The notes: generated by a model from the sequence alone, not told the origin. A DNA stretch of 64,000 nt from an uncultured Clostridia bacterium (GCA_934121875.1 CAKOVG010000001.1:17840-81839); one strand, 5' to 3'. Positions 47,072-56,243 are shown, counted from the stretch's first letter. Program-made: numbers and translations.

Positions 47072-48298
47072 TTATTTATATTTTTCATTATATAATTTAA
47101 CAGCTGTTTCTGGGCTGTCATTTCCTGTACGATTTTTTACTGGTGCAAACTCGTTTTCTCTTTTTACCCTCATTATTGTCATACTGTTATATCTTGTAAA
47201 TACATCAAATATGAAGGTCTCAAATTTAAATACATTTGGTTCATCAGGTTCTATAAATTTTCCATTTACATTTAGATAACCTGACTTTTTAAATGCCGCA
47301 TGATATGGTAATTTAGCATCTGCTAAGTTTTCTAAAACATTTCTGTTATATAAGTATGTACCTATATTAACCTCTCCATACATTAATTCTCCATTTTCGT
47401 CTAATTCTTCTGCCATTTCTTCTGGTAAATCAATATATTCAATTATTTTAGGTTTGCCATTCATTTTGCAAAATACTCCTACTTTTTCTTTTGGGTTAGT
47501 TTTTGCAACTGACTTTGAGGCAATTACATTGTTTTCTTTAATTGTTAAACCTAATAAAATTGGATCTACAAAGTTTGATAATATATTATCAATTCCACTT
47601 ATAAATATCCAGTCTATTTGATTTTGTTTTAGCTCAGCTAATAAACCTGATTTTGCAAATGCTTCATAAATTCCACCATTTCCGTCTGCTGCTTCTTTTA
47701 TTCTAGCATTCTCGTCTAATATTACTCTTTCTTGAGTATCTATTAAAGGTAATTCGCCTTGTTTAAAAAATTTAACCTTATCTTTTTCATACCCAAAGTA
47801 ATTATTATTTTCTAGAAATAAAACTGTTTCATTATGATTGTCTTTGCTAGTCATTATATACCAAGGTATTGTAACTCCATATTCTTCCTTTGCCTTTTTT
47901 AATCTGTCTATAATTATTTCAAATATATATTTTTTACCATTTACAGTATCTAAGGCATATGTACCTTTTGGTCCTTTGTGTCCAAGCCTTGTTCCTTGAC
48001 CACCTGCCATTGTTATAACTGCATAGTGACCTTGTTTTATAATTTCTGTTCCAATGTTTGCGAGTTCTTGTTCTTGTTCTTTTGACATTTTTTCTTTATC
48101 TGTATATGGAATTTGTTCAATCTTTTTTTCTTCTATGACTTTTTCTTGTTTTGTGCTTTCATATAAATTTTGTAATTGTTCAAAATCTATACTTAATATT
48201 TGTTTTTCTAGTTCTTGTTGTTGCTTTTCACTTAAATTGTATTCTAATATATGCTCTTGATGATATTTTTTTAATATTGAAATAGCTTTTTCTTTCAT
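47072..48298 (-). CDS. UAP1-type UDP-N-acetylhexosamine pyrophosphorylase
   Basis: Nucleotidyltransferase of the eukaryote-like UDPGP family that joins UTP and GlcNAc-1-P (or another sugar phosphate). The start is ATG 48298 after GAGGTGGG. The 408-residue protein has MAGGQGTRLGHKGPKG near residues 95-110, the SGIDNIL metal-binding loop, KTNPKEKVGVF and the C-terminal EFAPVKN. These match AGX/UAP1 proteins better than UTP-glucose-1-P enzymes. It lies immediately upstream of the glmU-like gene, supporting GlcNAc-1-P as substrate. Confidence 0.85.
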   Translation of the reverse strand: MKEKAISILKKYHQEHILEYNLSEKQQQELEKQILSIDFEQLQNLYESTKQEKVIEEKKIEQIPYTDKEKMSKEQEQELANIGTEIIKQGHYAVITMAGGQGTRLGHKGPKGTYALDTVNGKKYIFEIIIDRLKKAKEEYGVTIPWYIMTSKDNHNETVLFLENNNYFGYEKDKVKFFKQGELPLIDTQERVILDENARIKEAADGNGGIYEAFAKSGLLAELKQNQIDWIFISGIDNILSNFVDPILLGLTIKENNVIASKSVAKTNPKEKVGVFCKMNGKPKIIEYIDLPEEMAEELDENGELMYGEVNIGTYLYNRNVLENLADAKLPYHAAFKKSGYLNVNGKFIEPDEPNVFKFETFIFDVFTRYNSMTIMRVKRENEFAPVKNRTGNDSPETAVKLYNEKYK

Positions 48299-48467
48299 TC
48301 TATCCCACCTCATATGATATATTATTCAGTAAATTGCTCACTTGTTTAATGTTATATCATAAAAAATAAAATTTGACAAGAGATTACATTTTTTTCAAAA
48401 ACATATTCCATTTTGCTTGAGAATATAGTATAATATAGATGTTATAAATTTAAAGGAGATTAATTTT

Positions 48468-48914
48468 ATGTGGTATGTTTGGTTAATTTTAGCTGGTATT
48501 TTTGTTATTGCTGAGATAGCAACTGTAGGCTTTTTAATCTTTTGGTTAAGTTTAGGTAGCTTATGTGCTATGGTTACTAGCTTTTTTACAGATAACTTAA
48601 TTATTCAAACAGCTGTGTTTGTAGTTACTTCTGCTTTATTTATTTTATGTACAAGACCTTTAGCTAAAAAACTTGGAAAAGCTGATAATAATTTAACTAC
48701 TAATGCTTTTTCTATTATTGGAAAAAAAGCTATTGTTGTTAAAGAAATTAATTCAACTCTAGGAGTTGGTCAAATTAAGGTTGATGGTCAAGTCTGGTCT
48801 GCTAAATCTAATGGAGAGGCAGTTATTAGCGAAGGTACTGAAGTTTCAGTTTTGAGTATTGATGGTGTTAAGGCAGTTGTTACATCTGACTCTAAAGTTG
48901 AACAAAAAGTTTAG
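48468..48914 (+). CDS. NfeD-family membrane protein
   Basis: 148 residues with two or three N-terminal transmembrane helices (1-22, 25-40, 46-64) and a C-terminal OB-fold (about 80-148, GKKAIVVKEINSTLGVGQIKVDGQVW). NfeD proteins work with SPFH/flotillin proteins in membrane microdomains, and the next gene is such a protein 40 bases downstream. AAGGAG precedes the start codon. Confidence 0.92.
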   Translation: MWYVWLILAGIFVIAEIATVGFLIFWLSLGSLCAMVTSFFTDNLIIQTAVFVVTSALFILCTRPLAKKLGKADNNLTTNAFSIIGKKAIVVKEINSTLGVGQIKVDGQVWSAKSNGEAVISEGTEVSVLSIDGVKAVVTSDSKVEQKV

Positions 48915-48954
48915 GTATTAATATTTATTATATATTTTAAGGAGGTTTTTTATT

Positions 48955-49857
48955 ATGATGTGGGTTTTAATCGCATTATTAGTTATTATTTTAATTATTG
49001 CATTTAATACAATTAAAATAGTAAAACAGTCTGAAGTATTTATTATTGAAAGACTTGGTAAATTTCATAAGGTAGCGGATGCTGGTCTTACAATTATTAT
49101 TCCTTTTGTAGACCATGTACGTAGTGTAGTAAGCTTAAAACAACAAACTATGGATATTCCACCACAAGGTGTTATTACTCAAGATAACGTTACTATTACT
49201 ATTGATACTGTAGTATTCTACAAAATTACAGATCCTGCAAGAGCAGTTTATGAAATTCAAAATTTAAAGAAAGGTATTGAATACCTAGCAATTACTACAA
49301 TTCGTGATATTGTTGGTAAAATGGACTTAGACGATACATTTAGTTCAAGAGATGCTATTAATGATAAATTAAGAGTTATTCTTGATGAAGCAACAGATCA
49401 ATGGGGTTGTAAAGTAGACAGAGTTGAAATTAAAGATATTACTCCACCAGCTGACATTAGAGACGCAATGGAAAAACAAATGAATGCTGAGAGAAATAAA
49501 AGAGCTTTAATCTTACAAGCTGAAGGAGAAAGACAATCTGCTATTACTTTAGCAGAAGGTAAAAAAGAGGCTGCTATTTTAGAGGCTGAAGCTGAAAAAG
49601 AATCTAAAATTAGAAGAGCTGCCGGTGAAGCTGAAGCAATTAAACAAGTAGCTGAAGCTAAAGCTCAAGAAATTCAAATGGTTTATGATGCTATGATGAA
49701 AGCTAAGCCAGATGAAAAATTAGTTCAATTAAAATCTTTAGAAACTTTAAAAGAAGTTGCTAATGGAGATGCTAATAAAGTGTTTATTCCATTTGAAGCA
49801 ACAAGCACATTAAGTAGCTTAGGTGCTATTACAGAAGTTGTTAAAGACAAAAAATAA
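48955..49857 (+). CDS. SPFH/band 7 (stomatin/paraslipin-like) protein
   Basis: 300-residue membrane-anchored scaffold. One N-terminal helix (2-20) precedes the SPFH domain (SEVFIIERLGKFHKVADAG and VDHVRSVVSLKQQTMDIP), then a long Ala/Glu coiled coil (about 180-245) and a short C-terminal domain. AAGGAGG precedes adjacent ATG codons at 48955 and 48958. Pairs with NfeD; expected to oligomerise at the membrane. A terminator follows at 49864. Confidence 0.94.
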   Translation: MMWVLIALLVIILIIAFNTIKIVKQSEVFIIERLGKFHKVADAGLTIIIPFVDHVRSVVSLKQQTMDIPPQGVITQDNVTITIDTVVFYKITDPARAVYEIQNLKKGIEYLAITTIRDIVGKMDLDDTFSSRDAINDKLRVILDEATDQWGCKVDRVEIKDITPPADIRDAMEKQMNAERNKRALILQAEGERQSAITLAEGKKEAAILEAEAEKESKIRRAAGEAEAIKQVAEAKAQEIQMVYDAMMKAKPDEKLVQLKSLETLKEVANGDANKVFIPFEATSTLSSLGAITEVVKDKK

Positions 49858-49863
49858 ATTTTA

Positions 49864-49894
49864 AAAAGATATCTTGAAAATGAGATATCTTTTT
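49864..49894 (+). terminator. Terminator of nfeD-SPFH operon
   Basis: AAAAGATATCT and AGATATCTTTTT pair around an 8-base loop seven bases after the stop codon. Confidence 0.8.
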
Positions 49895-49937
49895 GTTTGT
49901 CAATTTTTTACCATTAGTTTATATTAAATTAGAGTAA

Positions 49938-49961
49938 ATCCCCAGCTGTTTTTATAGTTGG
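49938..49961 (-). terminator. Hairpin downstream of rarA
   Basis: CCCCAGCT pairs with AGTTGGGG (one G-T) around an 8-base loop, 20 bases past the rarA stop. Confidence 0.55.
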
Positions 49962-49981
49962 GGACCTTATTTTATGATTTT

Positions 49982-51223
49982 CTATTCCACTGTATCATCT
50001 TTTATATAATATTTTGTTCCTAACATTTTATCTGGTAAATATTGTTGTTCTACCCAATGATTTGGATAATCATGCGGATATTTATATCCCACACCATAAC
50101 CTTCTTTTGACATTCCTTCTGCTGGAGCATTTCTAATGTGCATTGGTATAGTACCTGTATCTTTATTTGCTACATCTGCTAATGCTTTATTAATTCCTAA
50201 ATAAGCAGCATTTGATTTTTTAGAAGTTGCTACATATACTGTTGCTTCTGCTAAAATAATTCTGGCTTCTGGCATTCCCACCATAGTCACAGCTTGCATA
50301 GCAGATGTTGCAACTACTAAAGCATTTGGATTTGCCATTCCAACATCTTCTGCTGCAGCAATTACTATTCTTCTCGCCATAAACACAGGATCTTCTCCTG
50401 CATTTAATGCTCTGGCTAAATAAAATAATGCAGCATCTACATCACTTCCACGCATTGATTTTATAAATGCACTAATATTATCATAGTGATTATCGCCTTT
50501 TTTATCAAATACAGCTTTTCTAGTTTGCACACATTCTTTTAAAATATCATCTGTAATGTTTATTATGCCATTTGAATCTATTTGTGTTGTTAATACTGCA
50601 ACTTCTAATCCATTTAAAGCTGTTCTTACATCTCCTCCTGAAGTTATTGCAAGTTTTTTTAGAGTTTTGTCTTCTATTTTTATGTTGTAGCTTCCTAATC
50701 CATCTTCAGAAGTTAAAGATTTTTTTAGTACTTTAAATATATCTTCATCTGTTAATGGTTGCAAATGAAATACCATTGACCTTGATATTAAAGCTTTATT
50801 TACTTCAAAATATGGATTTTCTGTTGTAGCTCCTATTAGTATTATAGTTCCATTTTCTACATAAGGAAGTAATGCATCTTGTTGTAATTTATTAAAGCGA
50901 TGTATCTCATCTATAAATAAAATACATTTGCCAGATGGGTTTAGCAAGGCATTTTGTGCTGTTTCAACTGCATTTTTTATGTCTGATATACCTGATGTTA
51001 CTGCATTTATTTTTAGAAATTTACATTTTGTTGTATTACTAATAACTCTAGCAAGTGAGGTTTTTCCACAGCCCGGAGGTCCCCATAGTATAATGCTAGA
51101 TAATCTATCTGCTTTTATTGTACGATATAAAATTTTATCTTTGCCTAAAATATGTTCTTGCCCTACATAGTCATCTAATGTTTTTGGACTCATTCTATAG
51201 GCAAGTGGTTTACTCATGTCCAT
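49982..51223 (-). CDS. rarA: Replication-associated recombination ATPase RarA (MgsA)
   Basis: AAA+ clamp-loader-like ATPase that acts at stalled replication forks. The 413-residue protein has Walker A GPPGCGKTS (49-57), Walker B and sensor regions (FIDEIHRFNK, GATTENPYFEVN) and the conserved C-terminal tetramerisation domain (IRNAPAEGMSKEGYGVGYKYPHD). It is upstream of a copy of the 75-bp palindromic repeat and transcribed in the same direction as ruvA. Confidence 0.95.
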   Translation of the reverse strand: MDMSKPLAYRMSPKTLDDYVGQEHILGKDKILYRTIKADRLSSIILWGPPGCGKTSLARVISNTTKCKFLKINAVTSGISDIKNAVETAQNALLNPSGKCILFIDEIHRFNKLQQDALLPYVENGTIILIGATTENPYFEVNKALISRSMVFHLQPLTDEDIFKVLKKSLTSEDGLGSYNIKIEDKTLKKLAITSGGDVRTALNGLEVAVLTTQIDSNGIINITDDILKECVQTRKAVFDKKGDNHYDNISAFIKSMRGSDVDAALFYLARALNAGEDPVFMARRIVIAAAEDVGMANPNALVVATSAMQAVTMVGMPEARIILAEATVYVATSKKSNAAYLGINKALADVANKDTGTIPMHIRNAPAEGMSKEGYGVGYKYPHDYPNHWVEQQYLPDKMLGTKYYIKDDTVE

Positions 51224-51260
51224 TATTCAAAGCTCCTTTTATCTCTATTTTAATCTATCC

Positions 51261-51335
51261 GGCACGTCGCTTGCACTTTGAATATATATTTTCTCGACTA
51301 AAGCACGAAAAAATATATGTCAAAGTCGCTGTGCC
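51261..51335. repeat. 75-bp palindromic repeat (copy 2)
   Basis: Identical to 4997-5071 except for one base. It lies in the gap between ruvA and rarA, ends 11 bases from the ruvA stop codon, and can fold into a long hairpin from GGCAC to GTGCC. Confidence 0.9.
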
Positions 51336-51346
51336 TACTCTAAATA

Positions 51347-51964
51347 TTATAATTTTTTTGCTAAGTTAGCTAGTCCCTTTTTAATAATGTCTTCTACTGA
51401 TAGAGATGTCACTTCTACATTCTGTAATGCGTCTACTATTTCTCGTTTACTATAACCTAGTACTTGCAACGCACTTATTGCTTCTGATACCTTTTCATCT
51501 TCTTTAATAACTTGCTCTATATTTGTAGTTTCTTCTCCTTCTGCAATTGAAATCTCTTGCTCTTTTTTTAATTTATCCTTCAATTCCAATATTGCTCTTT
51601 GTGCTGTTTTAGGTCCTATTCCTGGTACCTTTTTTAATATTGCCACATCATTTGATATAACTGCTAAAGCAAATTGAGATGGTGCAATATTTGATAATAT
51701 TCCTAATGCACCTTTTGCTCCTATTCCACCAACACTTAATAAGAGTTCAAACATTCTTAATTCTTCATTTGTTAAAAAGCCATATAAACTAACATCATCT
51801 TCCCTAACTCTCATAAACGTATAAATTTGAACTTTATCTCCTATATTTCCAGTATTAGCAATTGTTGATTCTGGCATGAATATTTTATAGCCTAACCCTC
51901 CTGCTTCTACTACTATATATCCTTTTGTTTTTATTTCTAAAATTCCCTTAATATATGCTAACAT
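51347..51964 (-). CDS. ruvA: Holliday junction branch-migration subunit RuvA
   Basis: Tetrameric junction-binding protein that loads RuvB. The 205-residue protein has the N-terminal OB-fold (MLAYIKGILEIKTKGYIVVEAGGLGYKIF), two helix-hairpin-helix motifs (LLSVGGIGAKGALGIL and KKVPGIGPKTAQRAI) and the C-terminal RuvB-binding domain (YSKREIVDAL). Unusually, ruvB is not adjacent; rarA lies downstream after the repeat. Confidence 0.96.
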   Translation of the reverse strand: MLAYIKGILEIKTKGYIVVEAGGLGYKIFMPESTIANTGNIGDKVQIYTFMRVREDDVSLYGFLTNEELRMFELLLSVGGIGAKGALGILSNIAPSQFALAVISNDVAILKKVPGIGPKTAQRAILELKDKLKKEQEISIAEGEETTNIEQVIKEDEKVSEAISALQVLGYSKREIVDALQNVEVTSLSVEDIIKKGLANLAKKL

Positions 51965-52104
51965 ACTTGTTCTCCTCTCACTTCACAAATATTTTATCAT
52001 AAAATAAAAAATTTGCAAGTATTTTTGCAAATTTTTGTTTGTGTTGTGTTGATAGTTATTTAGTGTTATAATATTTTTATTAAATAAATATAAGAGGTAT
52101 TGAA

Positions 52105-52794
52105 ATGGATAATTGGCTTAATAGAACAGAATATTTAATTGGTAAAGATAATGTAAATAAATTAGTACAAGCACATGTTGCAGTATTTGGTTGTGGTGGT
52201 GTTGGTTCATATGTAATTGAGGCTTTGGCTCGTAGTGGAATTGGTAGCCTTACTTTAATTGACAAAGATGTTGTTGATATTACAAATATAAACCGACAAC
52301 TTATTGCAGATACTACTACTATTGGTAAACCTAAGGTTGAAGTTGAAAAAGGAAGGTTGCTTAAAATAAATCCTAATTTGAATGTAACTACTTTTCAAGT
52401 GTTTTATGATGCTTCTCATGCAGAAGAAATTTTAAGCACACAATTTGATTATGTAGTAGATGCAATTGATTGCGTTACATCTAAAATAAATTTAGTTGAA
52501 GAATGCAATAAAAGGAATATTCCTATTATTTGTTCTATGGGTACAGGAAATAAACTAGACCCTACTAAGTTTGAAATTGAAGATATTAGCAAAACTTCAG
52601 TATGTCCTTTGGCTAAGGTTATGAGAAAAGAACTTAGCAAACGAGGAATTAAACATTTAAATGTAGTGTATTCTAAGGAAGAACCTAATCGCTTTGATAA
52701 AGATAATAAAATTACACCTGCTAGTATTAGTTTCGTGCCTTCTGTAGCTGGGCTAATTTTAGCTAGCAAGGTAATTAAGGACTTAATTATTTAG
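52105..52794 (+). CDS. tcdA: tRNA threonylcarbamoyladenosine dehydratase (TcdA-like)
   Basis: ThiF/E1-like ATP-dependent enzyme that cyclises t6A37 to ct6A37. The 229-residue protein has the nucleotide-binding GCGGVGSYVIEALARSGIG, DKDVVDITNINRQ, the DAIDCV block and the C-terminal Cys-containing SVCPLAKVMRKELSKRG, which are TcdA-like. The length is close to TcdA without the C-terminal extension. It is a single gene divergent from ruvA. Confidence 0.92.
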   Translation: MDNWLNRTEYLIGKDNVNKLVQAHVAVFGCGGVGSYVIEALARSGIGSLTLIDKDVVDITNINRQLIADTTTIGKPKVEVEKGRLLKINPNLNVTTFQVFYDASHAEEILSTQFDYVVDAIDCVTSKINLVEECNKRNIPIICSMGTGNKLDPTKFEIEDISKTSVCPLAKVMRKELSKRGIKHLNVVYSKEEPNRFDKDNKITPASISFVPSVAGLILASKVIKDLII

Positions 52795-52926
52795 TAATAT
52801 ACTTCAAGATTTTTCATTTCAGTGGCAGAATTTATGAAAATTTTCGTAAAACACTTGTATTTTTTTTGAATATGTGTTAAACTTATACTTAGTCAATTTT
52901 AGATTTCACGTAGGAGGTGCAGTTCA

Positions 52927-53124
52927 ATGGCAAAATGTGATATTTGTGGAAAATCATTAGCTCACGGAAATAAATTAAGTATTGCCCGTTCTCATATTAG
53001 TAGAAGAACAACTAGAACTTTTAAACCAAATTTAAGAAGAGTAAAAGCTGTTGTTAATGGAGAAACTCAAACAATTCATGCTTGTACAAAATGCTTACGT
53101 TCTGGAAAAGTTGCTAGAGCTTAG
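52927..53124 (+). CDS. rpmB: 50S ribosomal protein L28
   Basis: 65 residues, normal length. MAKCDICGKS with paired Cys, the basic SHISRRTTRTFKPNLRRV stretch and C-terminal CTKCLRSGKV give the zinc-binding (C+) form with CxxC pairs. AGGAGG lies eight bases upstream. A terminator follows at 53147. The neighbouring spoVM mirrors the spoVM-rpmB linkage of Bacillus. Confidence 0.97.
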   Translation: MAKCDICGKSLAHGNKLSIARSHISRRTTRTFKPNLRRVKAVVNGETQTIHACTKCLRSGKVARA

Positions 53125-53146
53125 TTAAAAGAGTTATAAAATAGAT

Positions 53147-53175
53147 AAAAAGGCTATATAAATAGCCTCTTTTTT
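53147..53175. terminator. Terminator between rpmB and spoVM
   Basis: AGGCTAT and ATAGCCT pair around ATAA with A- and T-runs on both sides. Confidence 0.82.
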
Positions 53176-53179
53176 CGTA

Positions 53180-53257
53180 TCATTTTTCTTTTATACCAAA
53201 TAATAATTTTACAATTCCTCTTAAGCATTTTGGAACTTTTTTTACAACAATAGTCAT
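53180..53257 (-). CDS. spoVM: Stage V sporulation protein M (SpoVM)
   Basis: A 25-residue amphipathic peptide that marks convex forespore membrane and anchors the coat ATPase SpoIVA in Bacillus. The core K-VPK-CLRGIVK-LLFG aligns with the K-LPK-FLGGIVR-AMLG core of B. subtilis SpoVM, including the essential Pro. AAAAGGAG lies upstream of the ATG. It sits next to rpmB as in Bacillus, but in convergent orientation. It is co-transcribed with the small membrane gene upstream. Confidence 0.85.
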   Translation of the reverse strand: MTIVVKKVPKCLRGIVKLLFGIKEK

Positions 53258-53276
53258 TTATTATTCACTCTCCTTT

Positions 53277-53426
53277 TTAACAAGATAACCACATTAGACC
53301 AACAATTACAATTACCAGTCCAATAGTAAATAGCCAGCCTGATATTGGAAGTAATAATACAAGCAATATTCCAAGTCCCAAACCTATAAGGCATACACCT
53401 AATGTTTTTTTCAATGCACATAACAT
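53277..53426 (-). CDS. 49-residue membrane peptide upstream of spoVM
   Basis: An ATG with GGGAGGTAA upstream opens 49 codons. Two hydrophobic segments (GVCLIGLGLGILLVLLLP and LFTIGLVIVIVGLMWL) form a helical hairpin broken by ISGW. Three cysteines are present. It ends 19 bases before the spoVM start, so the two likely form one sporulation operon. I know no named family; the membrane topology is clear. Confidence 0.68.
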   Translation of the reverse strand: MLCALKKTLGVCLIGLGLGILLVLLLPISGWLFTIGLVIVIVGLMWLSC

Positions 53427-53550
53427 ATGTAAATTACCTCCCACCCTTTTGTATATTATATTATTTTTTTACTTATCTGTTACCATTTTATGTTGTCATT
53501 TATTGAAACTTTTGTAGTTTTATGTTTTAATGTATTTATTGGAGGATTTT

Positions 53551-54177
53551 ATGAACAAACAAAAAGCTGTAGAAATTTTTGAATTATTAAAAAAGCAATA
53601 TCCAGATGCAAAATGTAGTTTAGATTTCAGCTCTCCATTTGAAATGATGGTATCTGTAATGCTTTCTGCTCAATGTACTGATGAGAGAGTAAATAAGGTA
53701 ACTGCCGAATTTTTTCCGAAGTATAATACTCCTCAATCTTTTGCAGATATGCCATTAGAGGATATTGAAAATTTAATTCATTCTTGTGGTTTTTATAAAA
53801 ATAAGGCTAAAAATTTAAAACTTGCATCACAAAAAATTTTAACTACTTTTAATGGAGAAGTACCTAAAACTATGAAAGAGTTAATGTCTATTCCTGGTGT
53901 TGGTAGAAAAAGTGCTAATGTAATAATGCTTGAAGCTTTTAATAATCCTCAAGGTATAGCAGTTGATACACATGCAAAAAGGCTTTCAAATCGTATTGGT
54001 TTTTCTAATGCAAAAGAACCTGAAAAAATAGAACAAGATTTGTTGAAACTTTTTCCTAAAAAATATTATGCTGATGCTAACCACATTTTAATTTGGCATG
54101 GAAGAAATATTTGCAAGGCTCAAAGACCAGATTGCGAAAATTGTTGTATCAAAAATTTGTGTAAGTCGCATAAATAG
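53551..54177 (+). CDS. nth: Endonuclease III (Nth)
   Basis: Bifunctional DNA glycosylase/AP-lyase for oxidised pyrimidines. The start is ATG 53551 with GGAGGA upstream. The 208-residue protein has the helix-hairpin-helix SIPGVGRKSANV with the catalytic Lys, the catalytic Asp in VDTHAKRLSNR, and the C-terminal 4Fe-4S ligands C-x6-C-x2-C-x5-C in CKAQRPDCENCCIKNLC. It is followed closely by the beta-helix membrane gene. Confidence 0.96.
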   Translation: MNKQKAVEIFELLKKQYPDAKCSLDFSSPFEMMVSVMLSAQCTDERVNKVTAEFFPKYNTPQSFADMPLEDIENLIHSCGFYKNKAKNLKLASQKILTTFNGEVPKTMKELMSIPGVGRKSANVIMLEAFNNPQGIAVDTHAKRLSNRIGFSNAKEPEKIEQDLLKLFPKKYYADANHILIWHGRNICKAQRPDCENCCIKNLCKSHK

Positions 54178-54237
54178 TTGACAATCTCCTTTTTTTGGTA
54201 TATATTTATATCAAATTTAAAAGGAGGTTTTTTTATT

Positions 54238-55374
54238 ATGAAGATAACATTTAAAATTATAACATTATGTTTCGCATTACTAATAATTTTCTCATCTGTT
54301 TGTATTGCCACTGATTCATTAACTACTACTTCAGATGATTTTGCTGTTACTTCTGGCAATTTAGAAAAATCGAAGATTACATCTATTCTAAACACTAACA
54401 ATGATGTTTACGCTGGAAACGATGATATTTCTATTGAAGGCTATGTTAACGGTAATTCTTTTGTTTTTGGTAAAAAAGTTACAATTTCTGGTTATGTAAA
54501 TGGAGATTTATTTGTACTTGCAAACTCTTTAGTTATTCATAATCAAGCTCAAGTAAGTGGGAATGTATTTGCTCTTACTCAAGACATGACTATTTCTGGA
54601 AAAGTTAATGATGTTTATGCCTTTGCAAAAACATTCACGCTATCTAGCACTGGTGTTGTTGTAAGAAATTTGAACTTAACTTGTAGCAACGCAACCTTAG
54701 AAGGAAAAGTTGGAAGTGACGCAAATTTGTCAGTTGATTCTATTACCTTTGCAGAAGGTTCTAAAAATGTAGTTGGTAGAGATTTAAAATATAGTGCCAA
54801 ACAAGAAGCAGTCATTCCTGAAGGTGCTGTTGTTGGAAAAGTTGATTTTTCAAAAGTAGAAATTGAAGAAAAGTCAGTTTCTAGCATGATTTCAAGCTAT
54901 ATCTATGGATTCTTTATGGTAGTTTTATATTCTTCTTTAGTTATTATTTTAGCTACATTTGTTACACCAAACTTTGCAAAAAAAGCTACTTATAGTATGA
55001 CAAAAAAACCATTTATAGTAGCATTAATTGGTATTGGTGCAATAGTGTTCACTCCTGTAGTATCAATAATTTTAGCACTTACTGGATTTTTTGCTTATGT
55101 TAGCCTAGCTTTAATTACTGTATATCTTTTAGTGCTTTCAATTACTATAGCTATGTTTGGTATGGCAATTGGAAACTATTTTGCAGATAAGTTAAAAAAT
55201 AAAACTAAAACTAAATTTATACTACTTTCTATTGCTTCAGTTGCAGTATTATGGTTACTACAAAAAGTACCATTTATCGGTGGATATATTTCAATATTTA
55301 CTGTAGTTTTTGGACTAGGAATATTTGTTTATTCACTATTTACCAAAAAAGCTTTAGAAGAAATTAAAGAATAG
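54238..55374 (+). CDS. Secreted/membrane bactofilin-like protein
   Basis: The start is ATG 54238 after AAGGAGG. The 378-residue protein has a signal peptide (about 1-25), a beta-helical repeat region (about 55-185) made of short EGYVNGNSFVF, SGYVNGDLFVL and SGKVNDVYAFA units, then four transmembrane helices (about 220-365). The repeats resemble bactofilin/polymer-forming domains, here on the outside and tethered to the membrane. Role unknown; possibly cell-envelope structure. Confidence 0.8.
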   Translation: MKITFKIITLCFALLIIFSSVCIATDSLTTTSDDFAVTSGNLEKSKITSILNTNNDVYAGNDDISIEGYVNGNSFVFGKKVTISGYVNGDLFVLANSLVIHNQAQVSGNVFALTQDMTISGKVNDVYAFAKTFTLSSTGVVVRNLNLTCSNATLEGKVGSDANLSVDSITFAEGSKNVVGRDLKYSAKQEAVIPEGAVVGKVDFSKVEIEEKSVSSMISSYIYGFFMVVLYSSLVIILATFVTPNFAKKATYSMTKKPFIVALIGIGAIVFTPVVSIILALTGFFAYVSLALITVYLLVLSITIAMFGMAIGNYFADKLKNKTKTKFILLSIASVAVLWLLQKVPFIGGYISIFTVVFGLGIFVYSLFTKKALEEIKE

Positions 55375-55379
55375 AATTA

Positions 55380-55408
55380 AGGCTCTAGTTAATATAGAGC
55401 CTTTTTTA
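55380..55408. terminator. Bidirectional terminator
   Basis: AGGCTCTA and TAGAGCCT pair around a 7-base loop, with T6 on the plus strand, between the bactofilin-like and patatin genes. Confidence 0.85.
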
Positions 55409-56243
55409 TTGCATCTAAATTTTTAATTACACTTTGGTACCCATATTCATAGCATTTGTCTAGTTTTTCAATATCTAATAGTCCAACTTTATCTGTATAT
55501 ACATTTAAAACATAATCACTAGTTTTTAGCCCTTCTTCAGATATTTTACTTCCCATAATATCAATCGTCTTCATAGCAATGTCCATTATATTACTGTCTT
55601 TTTCTATTTGATCCGCATCAAATTTCACAGCTAAAACTTTTTCTGCTCCTTGATTTCTTACCTCTTGTACTGGCACATTATCTAATACCCCACCATCCAT
55701 AAATGCATAATCTTTTATTCTACAAGGCATAAATACTGCTGGAAAACTACTACTAGCTCTTACTGCCTTTCCAACTGTTATGTCTTTTATGTATTTGCTT
55801 TTATCCTCTGCATTTATTGGAATATTGTTGGTAAATACATATTCTTTTGGATTCATAATATCTACAGTTGGAATTACCAAAGGCATTTGTATTTGACTTA
55901 TTCTTTCTATATCTTGCTCTTTGGCTATTTTATCATATATTTTTTCGATTGCTTCTCCATTGTTAAAACCTGTTAGTGTTATCTTTTTGCTAAAAGAGAA
56001 ATGCAATAACTTAGAAACAATTGGCAAATGTTTTGTTCCTATTATTTCTTTAGCATATTTTTTAAATAGTTCATGTATTTGTTCAGGTTCAATGCCCATA
56101 GCATACAGGCTTGCTACCATTCCTCCTGCACTTGTCCCTCCTATTATATCAACTTTTATATTATTTTCTTTTAAAGCTTTTAAAACTCCAGCATGTGCAA
56201 TTCCACGTATCCCACCACCAGATAAGGCAACTCCAATTTTCAT
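55389..56243 (-). CDS. Patatin-like phospholipase (RssA-type)
   Basis: Serine hydrolase with a Ser-Asp dyad, expected to cleave acyl esters of phospholipids. The 284-residue protein shows the oxyanion loop GGGIRG (9-14), nucleophile GTSAG with Ser38, and the Asp in FMDGGVLDNVPV. No signal peptide is present. It is a single gene between a shared terminator and the second REP-like repeat. Substrate unknown. Confidence 0.92.
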   Translation of the reverse strand: MKIGVALSGGGIRGIAHAGVLKALKENNIKVDIIGGTSAGGMVASLYAMGIEPEQIHELFKKYAKEIIGTKHLPIVSKLLHFSFSKKITLTGFNNGEAIEKIYDKIAKEQDIERISQIQMPLVIPTVDIMNPKEYVFTNNIPINAEDKSKYIKDITVGKAVRASSSFPAVFMPCRIKDYAFMDGGVLDNVPVQEVRNQGAEKVLAVKFDADQIEKDSNIMDIAMKTIDIMGSKISEEGLKTSDYVLNVYTDKVGLLDIEKLDKCYEYGYQSVIKNLDAIKKALY

